The notes: generated from the sequence alone by a model not told the origin. 64,000 bases of DNA from Sphingomonas sp. (GCA_017849555.1 JAFIGU010000095.1:1-64000); one strand, 5' to 3'. Shown: positions 7,546 to 16,840, counted from the stretch's first letter. Translations and numbers: made by a program.

Positions 7546-9549
7546 ATGCCTCAGCTCAAGCCAGAGGATTTTCGCGAACAGGTCGTCGCCTTGGCGCGCA
7601 GCCTCGCCGCCTCGTGGAAGGCGCATGAGCCGGCATTCTCACTCCTCACTCGCTGGTCGCGGTCCTACGACAGCATCTTCGCGGGCGAGCTTGGTGTAAC
7701 GCTTCGCGAGGAGGAGGTTCTCGACCACTCGCTTTCCACAGGACGGGCAATCCTGTCTGGTCGTGGCGGGGATGGAAAGACCTGGTTGCTACGACGCCTG
7801 TTCAGGCGCGCGATCGATGCTGGCATCGTGCCGGTATTCATCGACCTGAAGCAGTGGACAGGCGCGGACTACGAGGGCTGGAGGGAATGGACCCAGGACC
7901 ATGTCGGGGCTGGCGCAGACTTTCTTGTCCGCCGCTTTTCAGGGCTTGGGCTCGGCATCATCGACCTTGATCGCCTGCCGCCCAACGTTCGCAAGATCAT
8001 ATTCGTGGACGGCCTGAACGAGATTACCGCCAAGGCTGGCCTGGAAGTACTTACGGTGCTCGACGAGATCGTGGCGTACTACATGAATACCTCGGTCATC
8101 GTCGTGGATCGCCTCGTCCGTAGGGATCTACCGAGCCCGACCCGGTGGTGGATTGGAACGCCACTGCCGTTGGCTTCTGACGAGATCCGCCGGCACTTGC
8201 CCAAGGATGCTGCTGTGGTCGAGAATGACCTGCGGTCCTCGCCATTCTTCCTTGATGCAGCATTGCGATCCGGAGCCTCCGGCGGGGGGCGTGTGGCGAT
8301 GCTGGATCGGATGGTTCACGAGCACTTCGGGCTTACCGATGCCGAGGTTGGGACAGTCGCCGAAGCTTGCTTTGCCGCATACTCCGCTGCACGATCCCGG
8401 ATGTTCGACGTCGTGGCGTTTGGGGAGAAGGTCGGCCAACCCATCCTCGACAAGCTGGAGCAATCCGGCGCGATCAAGATCGACGGCACGAACGGTTTCT
8501 TCCAGCACCACATCGCCCATGACTTCCTTGCCGCAACGCATGTCGCGCGACTGGATTCAGCGCTCTGGACGCCAGGGCTTTTCCGGGAGCTAAGCTTCGA
8601 TGCCAGTTCGTTCGACGCAGTCGAGCTGGCGTTCGAGCAGCTCGCGGAGAGGCCCGCGGACTTGTTCCTGCAGAAGCTCTATGACTGGAACCTCTATGCA
8701 GCCGGCTACGCTCTCGCGCAAAGGCGACAAGGCGACACGCCGGTGGGCGCCGAGATGCGGACTGTGATCCTCGCCATGCTCGGCGACAAGTGCTTCGACC
8801 CTGTCATTGCCACTCGCCAGCGCGCAGCGGACGCCCTGCGCCTTATGCAGATCCAGGCAGCAGTCCCGTTTCGACAGGCGACGACCCTCGCCGAGCTTTG
8901 CGCCGTAGTCGATGCCATCGGCTCCGATGTTCCTTGGTTCAACGAATGGAAGGAAGTGTTTCGCATATCCGAGACACAGGCCATTGAGCCAGCAACACTG
9001 GCGAAGATCATCGAAGACAACTCCATCCTCGGCTGGACCGTGGCGAACGTCGCCAAGAGGGTCGTCGACCGCGACTGGATCTTGCCCCAGCTGGCCCAAT
9101 GGCTTGCTGATTCTCCCAACGCAACGGTCAGGTGGAGGATCGCCCACGTACTCGGGGCAGTACCGAGGCAAGAGGCGCTTCATTGCCTCCAAGAGCTGGT
9201 CGACAACGATCCCGACGAGGACGTTCGCTATGGCGCGACAAGGTCGCTGGTCGAGCTTGCCACCATCGCGGGTCCGGAGCTTAGGGAGCAGGCGAGGACC
9301 GCGATCGCCGTGCGAGCGCAGTCAATCTCGAGGTCCGACCGGATTGCGCGTGAACTGAGGTCAAGCCTGCTTGTGGACCCCTCGATCGCGCCCGCTGGCT
9401 GGCTGTTCTTCGTGCAGGCTTGCGTGCAGGCGCTATTCCTCGCGACCGAGCGCCTCAGGGAACGGGACTTGTGGCGCGGGTGCCTGAACGAGGCGGAGAA
9501 ACTTTACGCCCCGGTACCCGTAGCGGTGGGGGGCGAGCTTCATGGCTGA
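7546..9549 (+). CDS. NACHT/STAND-like NTPase with C-terminal HEAT repeats
   Basis: A 667-aa protein. Walker A SGRGGDGKT lies near residues 72-80 and a NACHT-style Walker B IIFVDGLNEI near 151-160 (family consensus lDGLDE). A helical stretch with the winged-helix/HETHS character of STAND proteins follows. Residues about 490-595 form HEAT-like repeats, for example LPQLAQWLADSP and LQELVDNDPDEDVRYGA. Proteins of this plan are prokaryotic NLR-like immune sensors: the repeats bind a trigger and the NTPase oligomerises. Unlike single-chain Avs proteins it has no effector domain of its own; the adjacent nucleosidase may fill that role. The ATG at 7,546 was chosen because GGAGGG lies 7 bases upstream; a TTG at 7,531 would overlap the nucleosidase. 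The end overlaps the deaminase gene by 8 bp. Confidence 0.8.
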   Translation: MPQLKPEDFREQVVALARSLAASWKAHEPAFSLLTRWSRSYDSIFAGELGVTLREEEVLDHSLSTGRAILSGRGGDGKTWLLRRLFRRAIDAGIVPVFIDLKQWTGADYEGWREWTQDHVGAGADFLVRRFSGLGLGIIDLDRLPPNVRKIIFVDGLNEITAKAGLEVLTVLDEIVAYYMNTSVIVVDRLVRRDLPSPTRWWIGTPLPLASDEIRRHLPKDAAVVENDLRSSPFFLDAALRSGASGGGRVAMLDRMVHEHFGLTDAEVGTVAEACFAAYSAARSRMFDVVAFGEKVGQPILDKLEQSGAIKIDGTNGFFQHHIAHDFLAATHVARLDSALWTPGLFRELSFDASSFDAVELAFEQLAERPADLFLQKLYDWNLYAAGYALAQRRQGDTPVGAEMRTVILAMLGDKCFDPVIATRQRAADALRLMQIQAAVPFRQATTLAELCAVVDAIGSDVPWFNEWKEVFRISETQAIEPATLAKIIEDNSILGWTVANVAKRVVDRDWILPQLAQWLADSPNATVRWRIAHVLGAVPRQEALHCLQELVDNDPDEDVRYGATRSLVELATIAGPELREQARTAIAVRAQSISRSDRIARELRSSLLVDPSIAPAGWLFFVQACVQALFLATERLRERDLWRGCLNEAEKLYAPVPVAVGGELHG

Positions 9550-9985
9550 CTGGGACCAGAGGTTCATGGAGCTGGCTGGCTTCGTCGCTGGCTGGAGCAA
9601 GGATCGGAGCCGTCAGGTCGGCTGCGTGATTGTGGCCCCGGACAACAGCCTCCGATCCATTGGGTTCAACGGGTTCCCGCGCGGCCTAAATGATGACCAC
9701 GACCACCGGCATGAGCGGCCGGCCAAGTACTTCTGGACTGAGCATGCCGAGCGGAATGCCATTTATGCGGCTGCCCGCAACGGGATCCCCCTCGCTGGCT
9801 GCCGCATGTACCTTCCGTGGTTTCCCTGCGTAGACTGTGCCCGGGCTATCGTGCAGGCAGGCATAGCGGAACTCGTTAGCCTGGCTCCGGACTTCTCGGA
9901 CCCGCAGTGGGGCGAGGGATTTCGTGTGTCTGTCGATCTCCTGGAGGAAGCAGGCGTCGCTGTTCGCTTCATTTCTACGCCCTAG
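9542..9985 (+). CDS. dCMP-deaminase-like zinc enzyme (ComEB family)
   Basis: A 147-aa cytidine/deoxycytidylate deaminase-fold protein. The zinc and proton-shuttle motif HAE is in TEHAERNAIYAA near residues 61-72, and the second motif PCVDCARAI lies near 97-105. NGFPRGLNDD near 42-51 is typical of the dCMP deaminase branch. Enzymes of this family convert dCMP to dUMP; related deaminases such as dCTP deaminases deplete dNTP pools in phage defence. Its ATG overlaps the NTPase stop by 8 bp, so it is the third gene of a coupled operon with the nucleosidase and NACHT-like NTPase. There is no extra domain and the length is normal. Family call firm; the actual substrate (dCMP, dCTP, or a base in nucleic acid) is unknown. 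Confidence 0.85.
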   Translation: MADWDQRFMELAGFVAGWSKDRSRQVGCVIVAPDNSLRSIGFNGFPRGLNDDHDHRHERPAKYFWTEHAERNAIYAAARNGIPLAGCRMYLPWFPCVDCARAIVQAGIAELVSLAPDFSDPQWGEGFRVSVDLLEEAGVAVRFISTP

Positions 9986-10388
9986 CGAGATCGCTGGAGC
10001 GTCCGCCAGCATTGGCTGCGGCAATGCGGTGGCAAGAGACCTGAATCTTATCGTTCGTGCGTGTCGGGCCCTTTCAGGCAGTTGCCTGTGTGGCGTTGCT
10101 CTTGGCGACTTCGTAAGCCAATGATTTTAATGTGAAATCGAACACTTGATGGCGACCCGGAAAGCTCGTCCGACACTCAATTTTAATGCTGCCAAATCCT
10201 CCAGATCCCGTCGCCGCATTCTCCCAGTGCGCGTGGCGAAGCGCTAATTGGCTTTCTCGGTCAGCTCGAAGTGAGTGGCCCTAAAAAGGCTCGGGCCGTC
10301 ACCGAACGTGTTCTGACCTTTTCCCCGCAAACCGGCGAGACTTAGGTCTGAGCTCGCAAGCTTGAAACTGATGCGGGCGGAGGCCCGT
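9986..10388. other. Gap without a recognised gene, upstream of traG
   Basis: About 400 bp separate the deaminase from the coupling-protein gene. Only short frames occur, for example a 32-codon ATG frame from 10,149 rich in Arg and Lys, and an unstarted frame ending near 10,345. Neither resembles a known family. Two copies of a TTTTAATG motif sit near 10,124 and 10,181. This may be the junction between defence cargo and conjugation backbone. Confidence 0.4.
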
Positions 10389-12416
10389 ATGACACCCACC
10401 AAGCTTCTTATTGGCCAGATCTTGGTCGTCTTCGCGATCGTGCTCGCCGGCATTTGGTTCGCGACGCAATGGGCGGCTGCAGAGCTCGGTTATCAGACCG
10501 AACTTGGCGCGCCCTGGGCAGTGATCGATGGCATTCCAGTCTATCAGCCGTGGGCGATCTTTCTCTGGTGGTATCACTTCGACGCTTACGCGCCGCATGT
10601 CTTCGATCGCGCTGGCGCGATCGCGGGTGCCAGCGGTTTCGTGGGGTGCGGCGCAGCCGTCGCCGGCTCACTATGGCGCGCGCGACAGCGCCGCAATGTG
10701 GCGACTTACGGCTCGGCGCACTGGGCTTCCCTTCGAGAGACCAAGGCCGCTGGCCTTTTCAGCGACGACGGCATCTTTCTCGGCCGACTGGGCGAGCGCT
10801 ATCTCCGGCATGACGGCCCCGAACACGTCATGGCGTTCGCGCCAACGCGGTCCGGGAAGGGAGTCGGTCTCGTCGTGCCGACCCTTCTCGGCTGGTCGGG
10901 ATCGACCGTCATCCACGACATCAAGGGGGAGAACTGGCAGCTGACAGCGGGTTGGCGCGCGCGCTTCTCGCACTGCCTGCTGTTCAACCCGACCGATGCC
11001 CGCTCCGCGCGCTACAATCCGCTGCTCGAGGTCCGTCGTGGCGCCGATGAAGTGCGGGACGTCCAGAACATCGCGGACATCCTCGTGGACCCGGAAGGCG
11101 CACTGGACCGGCGAAACCACTGGGAAAAGACGAGCCATTCTCTCCTCGTCGGCGCGATCCTGCACATCCTCTACGCCGACGCCGAAAAGACGCTCGCACG
11201 TGTAGCAACCTTCCTGTCCGACCCGCAGCGGCCTTTCGTCGCGACGCTGCGCGTGATGATGACGACCAATCATCTCGGGACGACCGACGCGCCGGCGGTC
11301 CATCCGGTCGTCGCATCGGCGGCGCGCGAACTGCTCAACAAGAGCGAGAACGAGCGGTCGGGCGTGCTCTCCACGGCGATGTCGTTTCTCGGCCTCTATC
11401 GTGATCCGACCGTGGCTGCGGTGACCGCTGCATCCGACTGGCGCATCGCCGACTTGGTCGAGGGCGACCACCCCGTCTCGCTATACCTCGTCGTGCCGCC
11501 CTCCGACATCAGCCGCACGAAGCCGCTGATCCGGCTGGTTCTCAACCAAATCGGGCGTCGGCTCACCGAGCATCTCCACGCCGAGAACAAGCTTGGCCGC
11601 CATCGCCTGCTGATGATGCTCGACGAGTTCCCAGCGCTCGGCCGCCTGGATTTCTTTGAGACGAGTCTGGCCTTCCTGGCCGGCTACGGGGTCCGCACCT
11701 TCCTGATCGCGCAGAGCCTCAACCAGATCGAAAAGGCATATGGCGAGCACAACGCGATCCTCGACAACTGCCATGTCCGGGTAGCGTTTGCGACCAACGA
11801 TGAACGCACCGCCAAGCGTATCTCCGACGCGCTCGGCACGGCCACCGAACAGCGCGCGATGCGCAACTATGCCGGCCACCGGCTCGCTCCCTGGCTCGCC
11901 CATGTCATGGTCAGCCGTCAGGAGACCGCGCGGGCACTGCTGACGCCCGGCGAGGTCATGCAGCTGCCGCCGGTGGACGAGCTTGTCCTCGTCGCCGGGC
12001 ATGCGCCGGTGCGCGCGAAGAAGCTGCGTTACTATGAGGACCGCACGTTCAAAGCGCGCATCCTTCCTCCACCGGCGCTCGACAGCGGACGCTATCCCGA
12101 TCTTCCAGCGGCGCGGTGCGACAACTGGCGCGATCATGTCCGAGGTACCGACGCTCGTCTCGGCGAGATCTCGGACGAGAGCGGGGAGGAGATTGGCGGC
12201 GGCCTCGAGCAGGTTCGGCATCCTGCCCACGAAGTCGAACAGGCAACAGCTGTCGACTTGTCGCCGGCAGATGCGTTGGGCCTCGGCGACGACGAAGGCG
12301 ATACCGCCGCCGACAAGCGCGCAATGGACCAAGCCCGATCGCTGGCCGCGTCGCGTACCGTTTACGCCATCGATTCCGCATCGTCGCGTCCCGACGATCT
12401 TCAGCTGGACTTCTGA
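10389..12416 (+). CDS. traG: TraG/VirD4-type coupling protein
   Basis: A 675-aa inner-membrane ATPase that links the relaxosome to the type IV secretion channel. N-terminal membrane segments lie near residues 5-25 and 70-92. Walker A APTRSGKGVG spans about 151-160 and Walker B LMMLDEFPALGRL about 404-416, both characteristic of the VirD4/TraG family. The C-terminal about 120 residues are acidic and variable. The start at 10,389 is supported by GGAGG five bases upstream; an ATG at 10,362 is less likely. It heads the conjugation cluster and is followed two bases later by a ribbon-helix-helix gene. No relaxase precedes it; the defence-like cargo does. Confidence 0.95.
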   Translation: MTPTKLLIGQILVVFAIVLAGIWFATQWAAAELGYQTELGAPWAVIDGIPVYQPWAIFLWWYHFDAYAPHVFDRAGAIAGASGFVGCGAAVAGSLWRARQRRNVATYGSAHWASLRETKAAGLFSDDGIFLGRLGERYLRHDGPEHVMAFAPTRSGKGVGLVVPTLLGWSGSTVIHDIKGENWQLTAGWRARFSHCLLFNPTDARSARYNPLLEVRRGADEVRDVQNIADILVDPEGALDRRNHWEKTSHSLLVGAILHILYADAEKTLARVATFLSDPQRPFVATLRVMMTTNHLGTTDAPAVHPVVASAARELLNKSENERSGVLSTAMSFLGLYRDPTVAAVTAASDWRIADLVEGDHPVSLYLVVPPSDISRTKPLIRLVLNQIGRRLTEHLHAENKLGRHRLLMMLDEFPALGRLDFFETSLAFLAGYGVRTFLIAQSLNQIEKAYGEHNAILDNCHVRVAFATNDERTAKRISDALGTATEQRAMRNYAGHRLAPWLAHVMVSRQETARALLTPGEVMQLPPVDELVLVAGHAPVRAKKLRYYEDRTFKARILPPPALDSGRYPDLPAARCDNWRDHVRGTDARLGEISDESGEEIGGGLEQVRHPAHEVEQATAVDLSPADALGLGDDEGDTAADKRAMDQARSLAASRTVYAIDSASSRPDDLQLDF

Positions 12417-12418
12417 CC

Positions 12419-12817
12419 ATGGTCGAAAAGATCCGCCATCAGCTGTTCCTCCCCAAGCCGCTTAGCGACAGGCTCGAAGCGCTTGCGGCGAAACCGGGCG
12501 CATCGAAGTCGGCCATCCTCGTCGATGCGCTGACAGCCTGGCTCAATCGCCGCGGCGCATCTGAGCTCGACGATCGCTTCGGACTGCGGCTCGATCGGAT
12601 GTCGACCGCGCTCTCCCGCATCGAGCGCGATGGCCATGTCATGCTCGAGACAATGGCTCTGTTCGTTCGGTTCGAACTCTCGATCCAGGCGCCGCTCGCC
12701 GATGGCGATCAGGCTGGTCGCGCGGTCGGTCGCGAGCGGTTCGAGGCGTTCGTCGCGCAGGTCGGCAGGCAGGTCGCTGCCGGTAAGCGCACCATCGCCA
12801 CGGAGCATGACCGATGA
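12419..12817 (+). CDS. Ribbon-helix-helix (CopG-type) protein of the conjugation cluster
   Basis: A 132-aa protein beginning MVEKIRHQLFLP, with a short ribbon-helix-helix region LSDRLEALAAKPGASKSAIL near residues 15-34, followed by a helical domain. Small CopG-like proteins at this position between traG and trbB are standard in P-type clusters of alphaproteobacteria. They probably bind DNA, either as transcriptional regulators of the cluster or as relaxosome helpers. The ATG lies two bases after the traG stop and the end overlaps trbB by ATGA. Confidence 0.75.
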   Translation: MVEKIRHQLFLPKPLSDRLEALAAKPGASKSAILVDALTAWLNRRGASELDDRFGLRLDRMSTALSRIERDGHVMLETMALFVRFELSIQAPLADGDQAGRAVGRERFEAFVAQVGRQVAAGKRTIATEHDR

Positions 12818-13800
12818 GTGGATCGCTTGCCCGCGACCGCCGCCGCGCGATGCTACGCACCGCCATGGGGCCGGACATCGCCCTGGCGCTCGCCGACGCT
12901 CACGTCGTCGAAATCATGGTCAACCCGGACGGCGCGCTTCGGCTCGACCGCCTGGGAGAAGGCCGGGTCGATACGGGCGTCAGGATGGAGCCAGATCAGG
13001 TCGAGCGCATCATCCGCCTCGTCGCCAGCCACGCTCGCGCCGAAATTCATGGAGATCGGCCGATTATCTCGGCGGAGCTGCCACCTTATGCCGAAGGCCG
13101 CGCCGGTGAACGCTTCGAAGGCGTGCTCCCGCCGGTCTCGACGGGGCCGTGCTTCTCGATCCGCAAGCCCGCCGAGCGACTCCACACGCTGGACGACTAT
13201 GTGGCCGACGGGATCATGACGGCGGCGGCGGCGGATGCCCTGCGTGCCGCCGTGACGCAGCACTTCAACATCCTTGTCGCCGGCGGCACGAGCTCGGGCA
13301 AGACCACGCTCGCCAACGCGCTGCTTGCCGAGATGGGGCGGGTCGATGCCCGGGTGATCCTCATCGAGGACACACGTGAGCTGCAGAGCCCGCTGCCCGA
13401 TACCGTCGCCCTGCGGACGCGCCCCGGCGTGGTGTCGATGACCGACCTGGTCCGATCGACCATGCGGCTCCGGCCTGATCGCATCATCGTCGGCGAGGTT
13501 CGCGGCCCCGAAGCCCTCGACATGCTCAAGGCCTGGAACACCGGCCACCCGGGCGGGATCGCCACCGTCCACGCGAACAGCGCGATCGCCGCCCTCTACC
13601 GGATCGAGCAGCTCGTCCAGGAGGCCGTCATCACGGTCCCCCGCCAGCTGATCGCGGAAGCGATTGACATAATCGTCTTCATCGCCGGCCGCGGCACCCA
13701 GCGCCGGATCGCCAGCATAGCGCGGGTCGGACCACTCGACCCCGACACCGGCGCCTACCCCCTCACCGAGCTTCTCGCCCCCCGCAACCAAGGAGATTAA
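12814..13800 (+). CDS. trbB: TrbB, VirB11-type conjugation ATPase
   Basis: A 328-aa hexameric traffic ATPase that powers pilus assembly and substrate transfer at the inner membrane. Walker A AGGTSSGKTT spans residues 155-165. The Asp box VILIEDTRELQ follows near 185-195, then LRPDRIIVGEVRGPEAL near 222-238 and the His box GHPGGIATVHAN near 245-256. All VirB11/TrbB signatures are present and the length is normal. It overlaps the upstream gene by four bases and trbC begins two bases after its stop, so it is part of one transcription unit. Confidence 0.95.
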   Translation: MSGSLARDRRRAMLRTAMGPDIALALADAHVVEIMVNPDGALRLDRLGEGRVDTGVRMEPDQVERIIRLVASHARAEIHGDRPIISAELPPYAEGRAGERFEGVLPPVSTGPCFSIRKPAERLHTLDDYVADGIMTAAAADALRAAVTQHFNILVAGGTSSGKTTLANALLAEMGRVDARVILIEDTRELQSPLPDTVALRTRPGVVSMTDLVRSTMRLRPDRIIVGEVRGPEALDMLKAWNTGHPGGIATVHANSAIAALYRIEQLVQEAVITVPRQLIAEAIDIIVFIAGRGTQRRIASIARVGPLDPDTGAYPLTELLAPRNQGD

Positions 13801-13802
13801 TC

Positions 13803-14138
13803 ATGACTGTCATCAGGATTCCTGACCGCCGCACCACCTTCATTGCCGGCGCCGTCATCGGCCTCGGACTGGCGATCGCCACCAAGGCGCACGCCGCCGG
13901 AACCGGGATGCCGTGGGAACAGCCGCTGCAGCAGGTGCTGGATTCAGTCCAGGGTCCCGTTGCCAAGATCGTGGCGGTGATCATCATCATCGTCACCGGC
14001 CTGACCCTCGCCTTCGGCGAGACCGCCGGGGGCTTCCGCCGTCTGATCCAGATCATCTTCGGCCTGTCGATCGCCTTCGCGGCATCGAGCTTCTTCCTGA
14101 GCTTCTTCAGCTTCGGCGGCGGAGCGCTGATCGCGTGA
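13803..14138 (+). CDS. trbC: TrbC, VirB2-like pilin
   Basis: A 111-aa prepilin. A long signal sequence ends at AHA near residue 31 (KAHAAGTGMPW), and two hydrophobic segments follow near 53-73 (VAVIIIIVTGLTLAF) and 82-105. This is the layout of conjugative pilins that insert in the inner membrane before assembly of the pilus. RP4 TrbC is cyclised after processing; whether this one is cannot be seen. It abuts trbB and its TGA overlaps the GTG of trbD. Confidence 0.9.
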   Translation: MTVIRIPDRRTTFIAGAVIGLGLAIATKAHAAGTGMPWEQPLQQVLDSVQGPVAKIVAVIIIIVTGLTLAFGETAGGFRRLIQIIFGLSIAFAASSFFLSFFSFGGGALIA

Positions 14139-14398
14139 GCGAGCATATCGAAGGTTTCGAGGTTCCCATCCACGGGAGCCTCGGAGCGCCGATCCTCCTC
14201 GGCGGTGCCCCGCGCGGCCTCGCGATCGTCAACGGGACGCTCGCGGCGGCGATCGGTCTCGGTCTCCAGCAATGGATCGCAGGGATCGTCGTCTGGGCGG
14301 TCGGGCACAGCATCGCGGTCTTCGCGACCCGTCGCGACCCGGCCTTCGCTCCCGTCCTGATCCGTCACCTAAGACAGAAGGGCTATCTCGCATGCTGA
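14135..14398 (+). CDS. trbD: TrbD, VirB3-like membrane protein
   Basis: An 87-aa protein starting at GTG 14,135, which overlaps the trbC stop as GTGA. It has the family's N-terminal motif EVPIHGSL, two hydrophobic helices near residues 31-62 (GLAIVNGTLAAAIGLGL and AGIVVWAVGHSIAVF) and a cytoplasmic tail ending RHLRQKGYLAC. VirB3/TrbD partners the VirB4/TrbE ATPase at the inner membrane. The trbE start overlaps its end by 7 bases, consistent with coupled production of the two partners. Confidence 0.9.
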   Translation: MSEHIEGFEVPIHGSLGAPILLGGAPRGLAIVNGTLAAAIGLGLQQWIAGIVVWAVGHSIAVFATRRDPAFAPVLIRHLRQKGYLAC

Positions 14399-16818
14399 GC
14401 CTGCGTGAATACCGCCACGGCGCCGATCGTCTTGCCGACCATCTTCCCTGGGCCGCACTGGTGGCGAAGGGTGTGATCCTCAACAAGGACGGCAGCTTCC
14501 AGCGGACGCTGTCGTTCCGCGGACCCGATCTCGAAAGCGCGACCGAGGCGGAGCTCGTATCCGCCTGCGCCCGGGCAAACAATGTCCTCAAGAGGTTCGG
14601 CACCGGCTGGGCGCTGTTCTTCGAGGCCGAACGCAGGGACGCTCTCGGCTATCCGGGCAGCGCGTTTCCGGACCCGGTCTCATGGCTGATCGACGAGGAA
14701 CGACGCGGGCGCTTCGAGGCGGAAGGCGCCCATTTCGAGAGCCGCTACCATCTTACCCTCGTCTGGCTTCCTGCGGCGGACGGCGCTGATGTGGCGGGCC
14801 GATCGCTGGTCGACCGCCCCGATGCGGCGGAAGGCCGCGACTGGCAGGCTGCGCTGGCGACCTTCGTCGCCGAGACGGACCGCGCGCTCGATCTGTTCGC
14901 CGCCTTCATGCCGGAGGTCCGCGCGCTCTCGTCCGACGAGACGCTGACCTATCTGCACGGCACCATCTCGCATCGGCATCACCGCGTCTCCGTGCCCGAG
15001 ACGCCGATGTACCTCGATGCGCTTCTGGCGGACACGCTGCTGGTCGGCGGACTGGAGCCGAAGCTCGGCGACCGCCATCTGCGCACGCTTACGCTCGTCG
15101 GCTTTCCCAACGTCAGCCGGCCCGGAATCCTGGACGCGCTCAACGAGGCGGATTTCGCCTATCGCTGGGCCACGCGCTTCATCGCGCTGGACAAAACGGA
15201 CGCGACGAAGCTCCTGACCAAGCTGCGTCGGCAATGGTTCAACAAGCGCAAGTCGATCACCGCACTGCTGCGCGAAGTGCTGTACAATCAGCCCGCCCAG
15301 CTCCTCGACAGCGACGCGGACAACAAGGTCGTCGATGCCGATCTTGCCCTTCAGGCGCTCGGCGGTGATCACGTCTCCTTCGGCTATCTGACCACGACCA
15401 TCACGGTCGCGGACGATGAACGCGCAATGGTCGAGGCCAAGATCCGGCAGGTCGAGCGGATCGTCGGCGGCCTCGGCTTCACGACGATCCGCGAGGGCGT
15501 GAACGCGGTCGAGGCGTGGCTGTCCTCGATCCCGGGCCATGTCTACGCCAATGTCCGGCAGCCGATCGTCCACACTCTGAACCTCGCCCACCTCATGCCG
15601 CTGTCGTCGGTCTGGGCTGGTCCGGTCGCGAACGGTCATCTCGAAGGGCCGCCCCTGCTGCTCGCACAGACCAGCGGATCGACGCCGTTCCGGCTGTCCA
15701 CGCATGTGGGGGATGTCGGCCACATGATGGTCGTCGGGCCGACCGGCGCAGGCAAGTCGGTGCTGCTGGCCCTGATCGCGCTGCAGTTCCGCCGCTACCC
15801 CGACGCTCAGGTCTACATCTTCGACAAGGGTTTCTCGGCGCGGGCCGCCGTGCTGGCAATGGGCGGCGCGCATCACGCGCTCGGCGCAGACGCCGGATCG
15901 GACGGAGCGCTCGCCTTCCAGCCACTCCTGCGGATCGATGATCCGACCGAGCGGGGCTGGGCGACCGAATGGATCGCCGCGCTGCTCGATGCCGAGCGGG
16001 TGGCCGTCACGCCCGAGGTGAAGGACGCTGTATGGTCGGCGCTCGGCAGCCTCGCGTCGGCACCGCCCGGCGAGCGGACGATGACCGGGCTGGCGCTGCT
16101 GCTCCAGTCGAACGCTTTGCGCACCGCGATCCAGCCCTACACGCTCGACGGACCGCACGGACGGCTTCTGGATGCGAGTGAGAGCGGGCTGGCGTTCGCC
16201 GACGTCCAGTGCTTCGAGACCGAGGCGCTCCTCGGACAGGCGAGCGTCGTGGCCCCGGTGCTGACGTATCTGTTCCACCGCCTCGAGGAACGTTTCGACG
16301 GTCGCCCGACATTGCTGATCCTCGACGAAGCCTGGATCTTCCTCGACCATCCGCTCTTCGCCGCGCGTATCCGCGAGTGGCTGAAGACCCTCCGCAAGAA
16401 GAACGTGGCGGTCTTGTTCGCCACGCAGAGCCTCGCCGATGTCGCGGGCAGCAGCATCGCGCCGGCCATCATCGAGAGCTGCCCGCAGCGCATCCTGCTT
16501 CCCAACGACCGTGCGATCGAGCCCCAGAGCCGGGAGGCCTATGCGCGCTTCGGTCTCAACGATCGCCAGATCGAACTGGTCAGCCGGGCGACGCCGAAGC
16601 GGCATTATTACCTGCAGTCCGCGCGTGGGAACCGACTGTTCGAACTGGGTCTCGGACCGGTTGCGCTGGCGCTGTGCGGTGCATCCGACCCGGCCAGCCA
16701 GCGCCGCATCGACACCATCCTCGCCGAGACCGGCCCCGACCGGTTCGCGGCCGATTACCTGGCGGCCGCCGATCTCGGCTGGGCTGCCGACCTTCTCGCC
16801 GATTTCACCGCTCCCTGA
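14392..16818 (+). CDS. trbE: TrbE, VirB4-type conjugation ATPase
   Basis: An 808-aa ATPase starting MLSLREYRHGADRLADHLPW. An N-terminal CagE/TrbE/VirB domain is followed by the motor domain with Walker A VVGPTGAGKSVL near residues 446-457, Walker B LLILDEAWIFLDHP near 640-653, and the ATQSLADV motif near 675. VirB4 proteins energise pilus biogenesis. The start was set at 14,392 because it overlaps the trbD stop and begins the conserved N-terminus. The next gene, trbJ, follows after 22 bases. Confidence 0.95.
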   Translation: MLSLREYRHGADRLADHLPWAALVAKGVILNKDGSFQRTLSFRGPDLESATEAELVSACARANNVLKRFGTGWALFFEAERRDALGYPGSAFPDPVSWLIDEERRGRFEAEGAHFESRYHLTLVWLPAADGADVAGRSLVDRPDAAEGRDWQAALATFVAETDRALDLFAAFMPEVRALSSDETLTYLHGTISHRHHRVSVPETPMYLDALLADTLLVGGLEPKLGDRHLRTLTLVGFPNVSRPGILDALNEADFAYRWATRFIALDKTDATKLLTKLRRQWFNKRKSITALLREVLYNQPAQLLDSDADNKVVDADLALQALGGDHVSFGYLTTTITVADDERAMVEAKIRQVERIVGGLGFTTIREGVNAVEAWLSSIPGHVYANVRQPIVHTLNLAHLMPLSSVWAGPVANGHLEGPPLLLAQTSGSTPFRLSTHVGDVGHMMVVGPTGAGKSVLLALIALQFRRYPDAQVYIFDKGFSARAAVLAMGGAHHALGADAGSDGALAFQPLLRIDDPTERGWATEWIAALLDAERVAVTPEVKDAVWSALGSLASAPPGERTMTGLALLLQSNALRTAIQPYTLDGPHGRLLDASESGLAFADVQCFETEALLGQASVVAPVLTYLFHRLEERFDGRPTLLILDEAWIFLDHPLFAARIREWLKTLRKKNVAVLFATQSLADVAGSSIAPAIIESCPQRILLPNDRAIEPQSREAYARFGLNDRQIELVSRATPKRHYYLQSARGNRLFELGLGPVALALCGASDPASQRRIDTILAETGPDRFAADYLAAADLGWAADLLADFTAP

Positions 16819-16840
16819 CCCCAAGCCCCGGAGACCCAAG

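Noticed and set aside
6567..9985. Naming the operon as Detocs, Avs or CBASS
   Set aside because: No histidine-kinase/response-regulator pair, no single-chain Avs architecture and no cyclase is present; only the nucleosidase fold is shared.
10149..10345. Short frames upstream of traG, one basic 32-codon ATG frame
   Set aside because: No family resemblance, no convincing Shine-Dalgarno site; kept only as a gap note.
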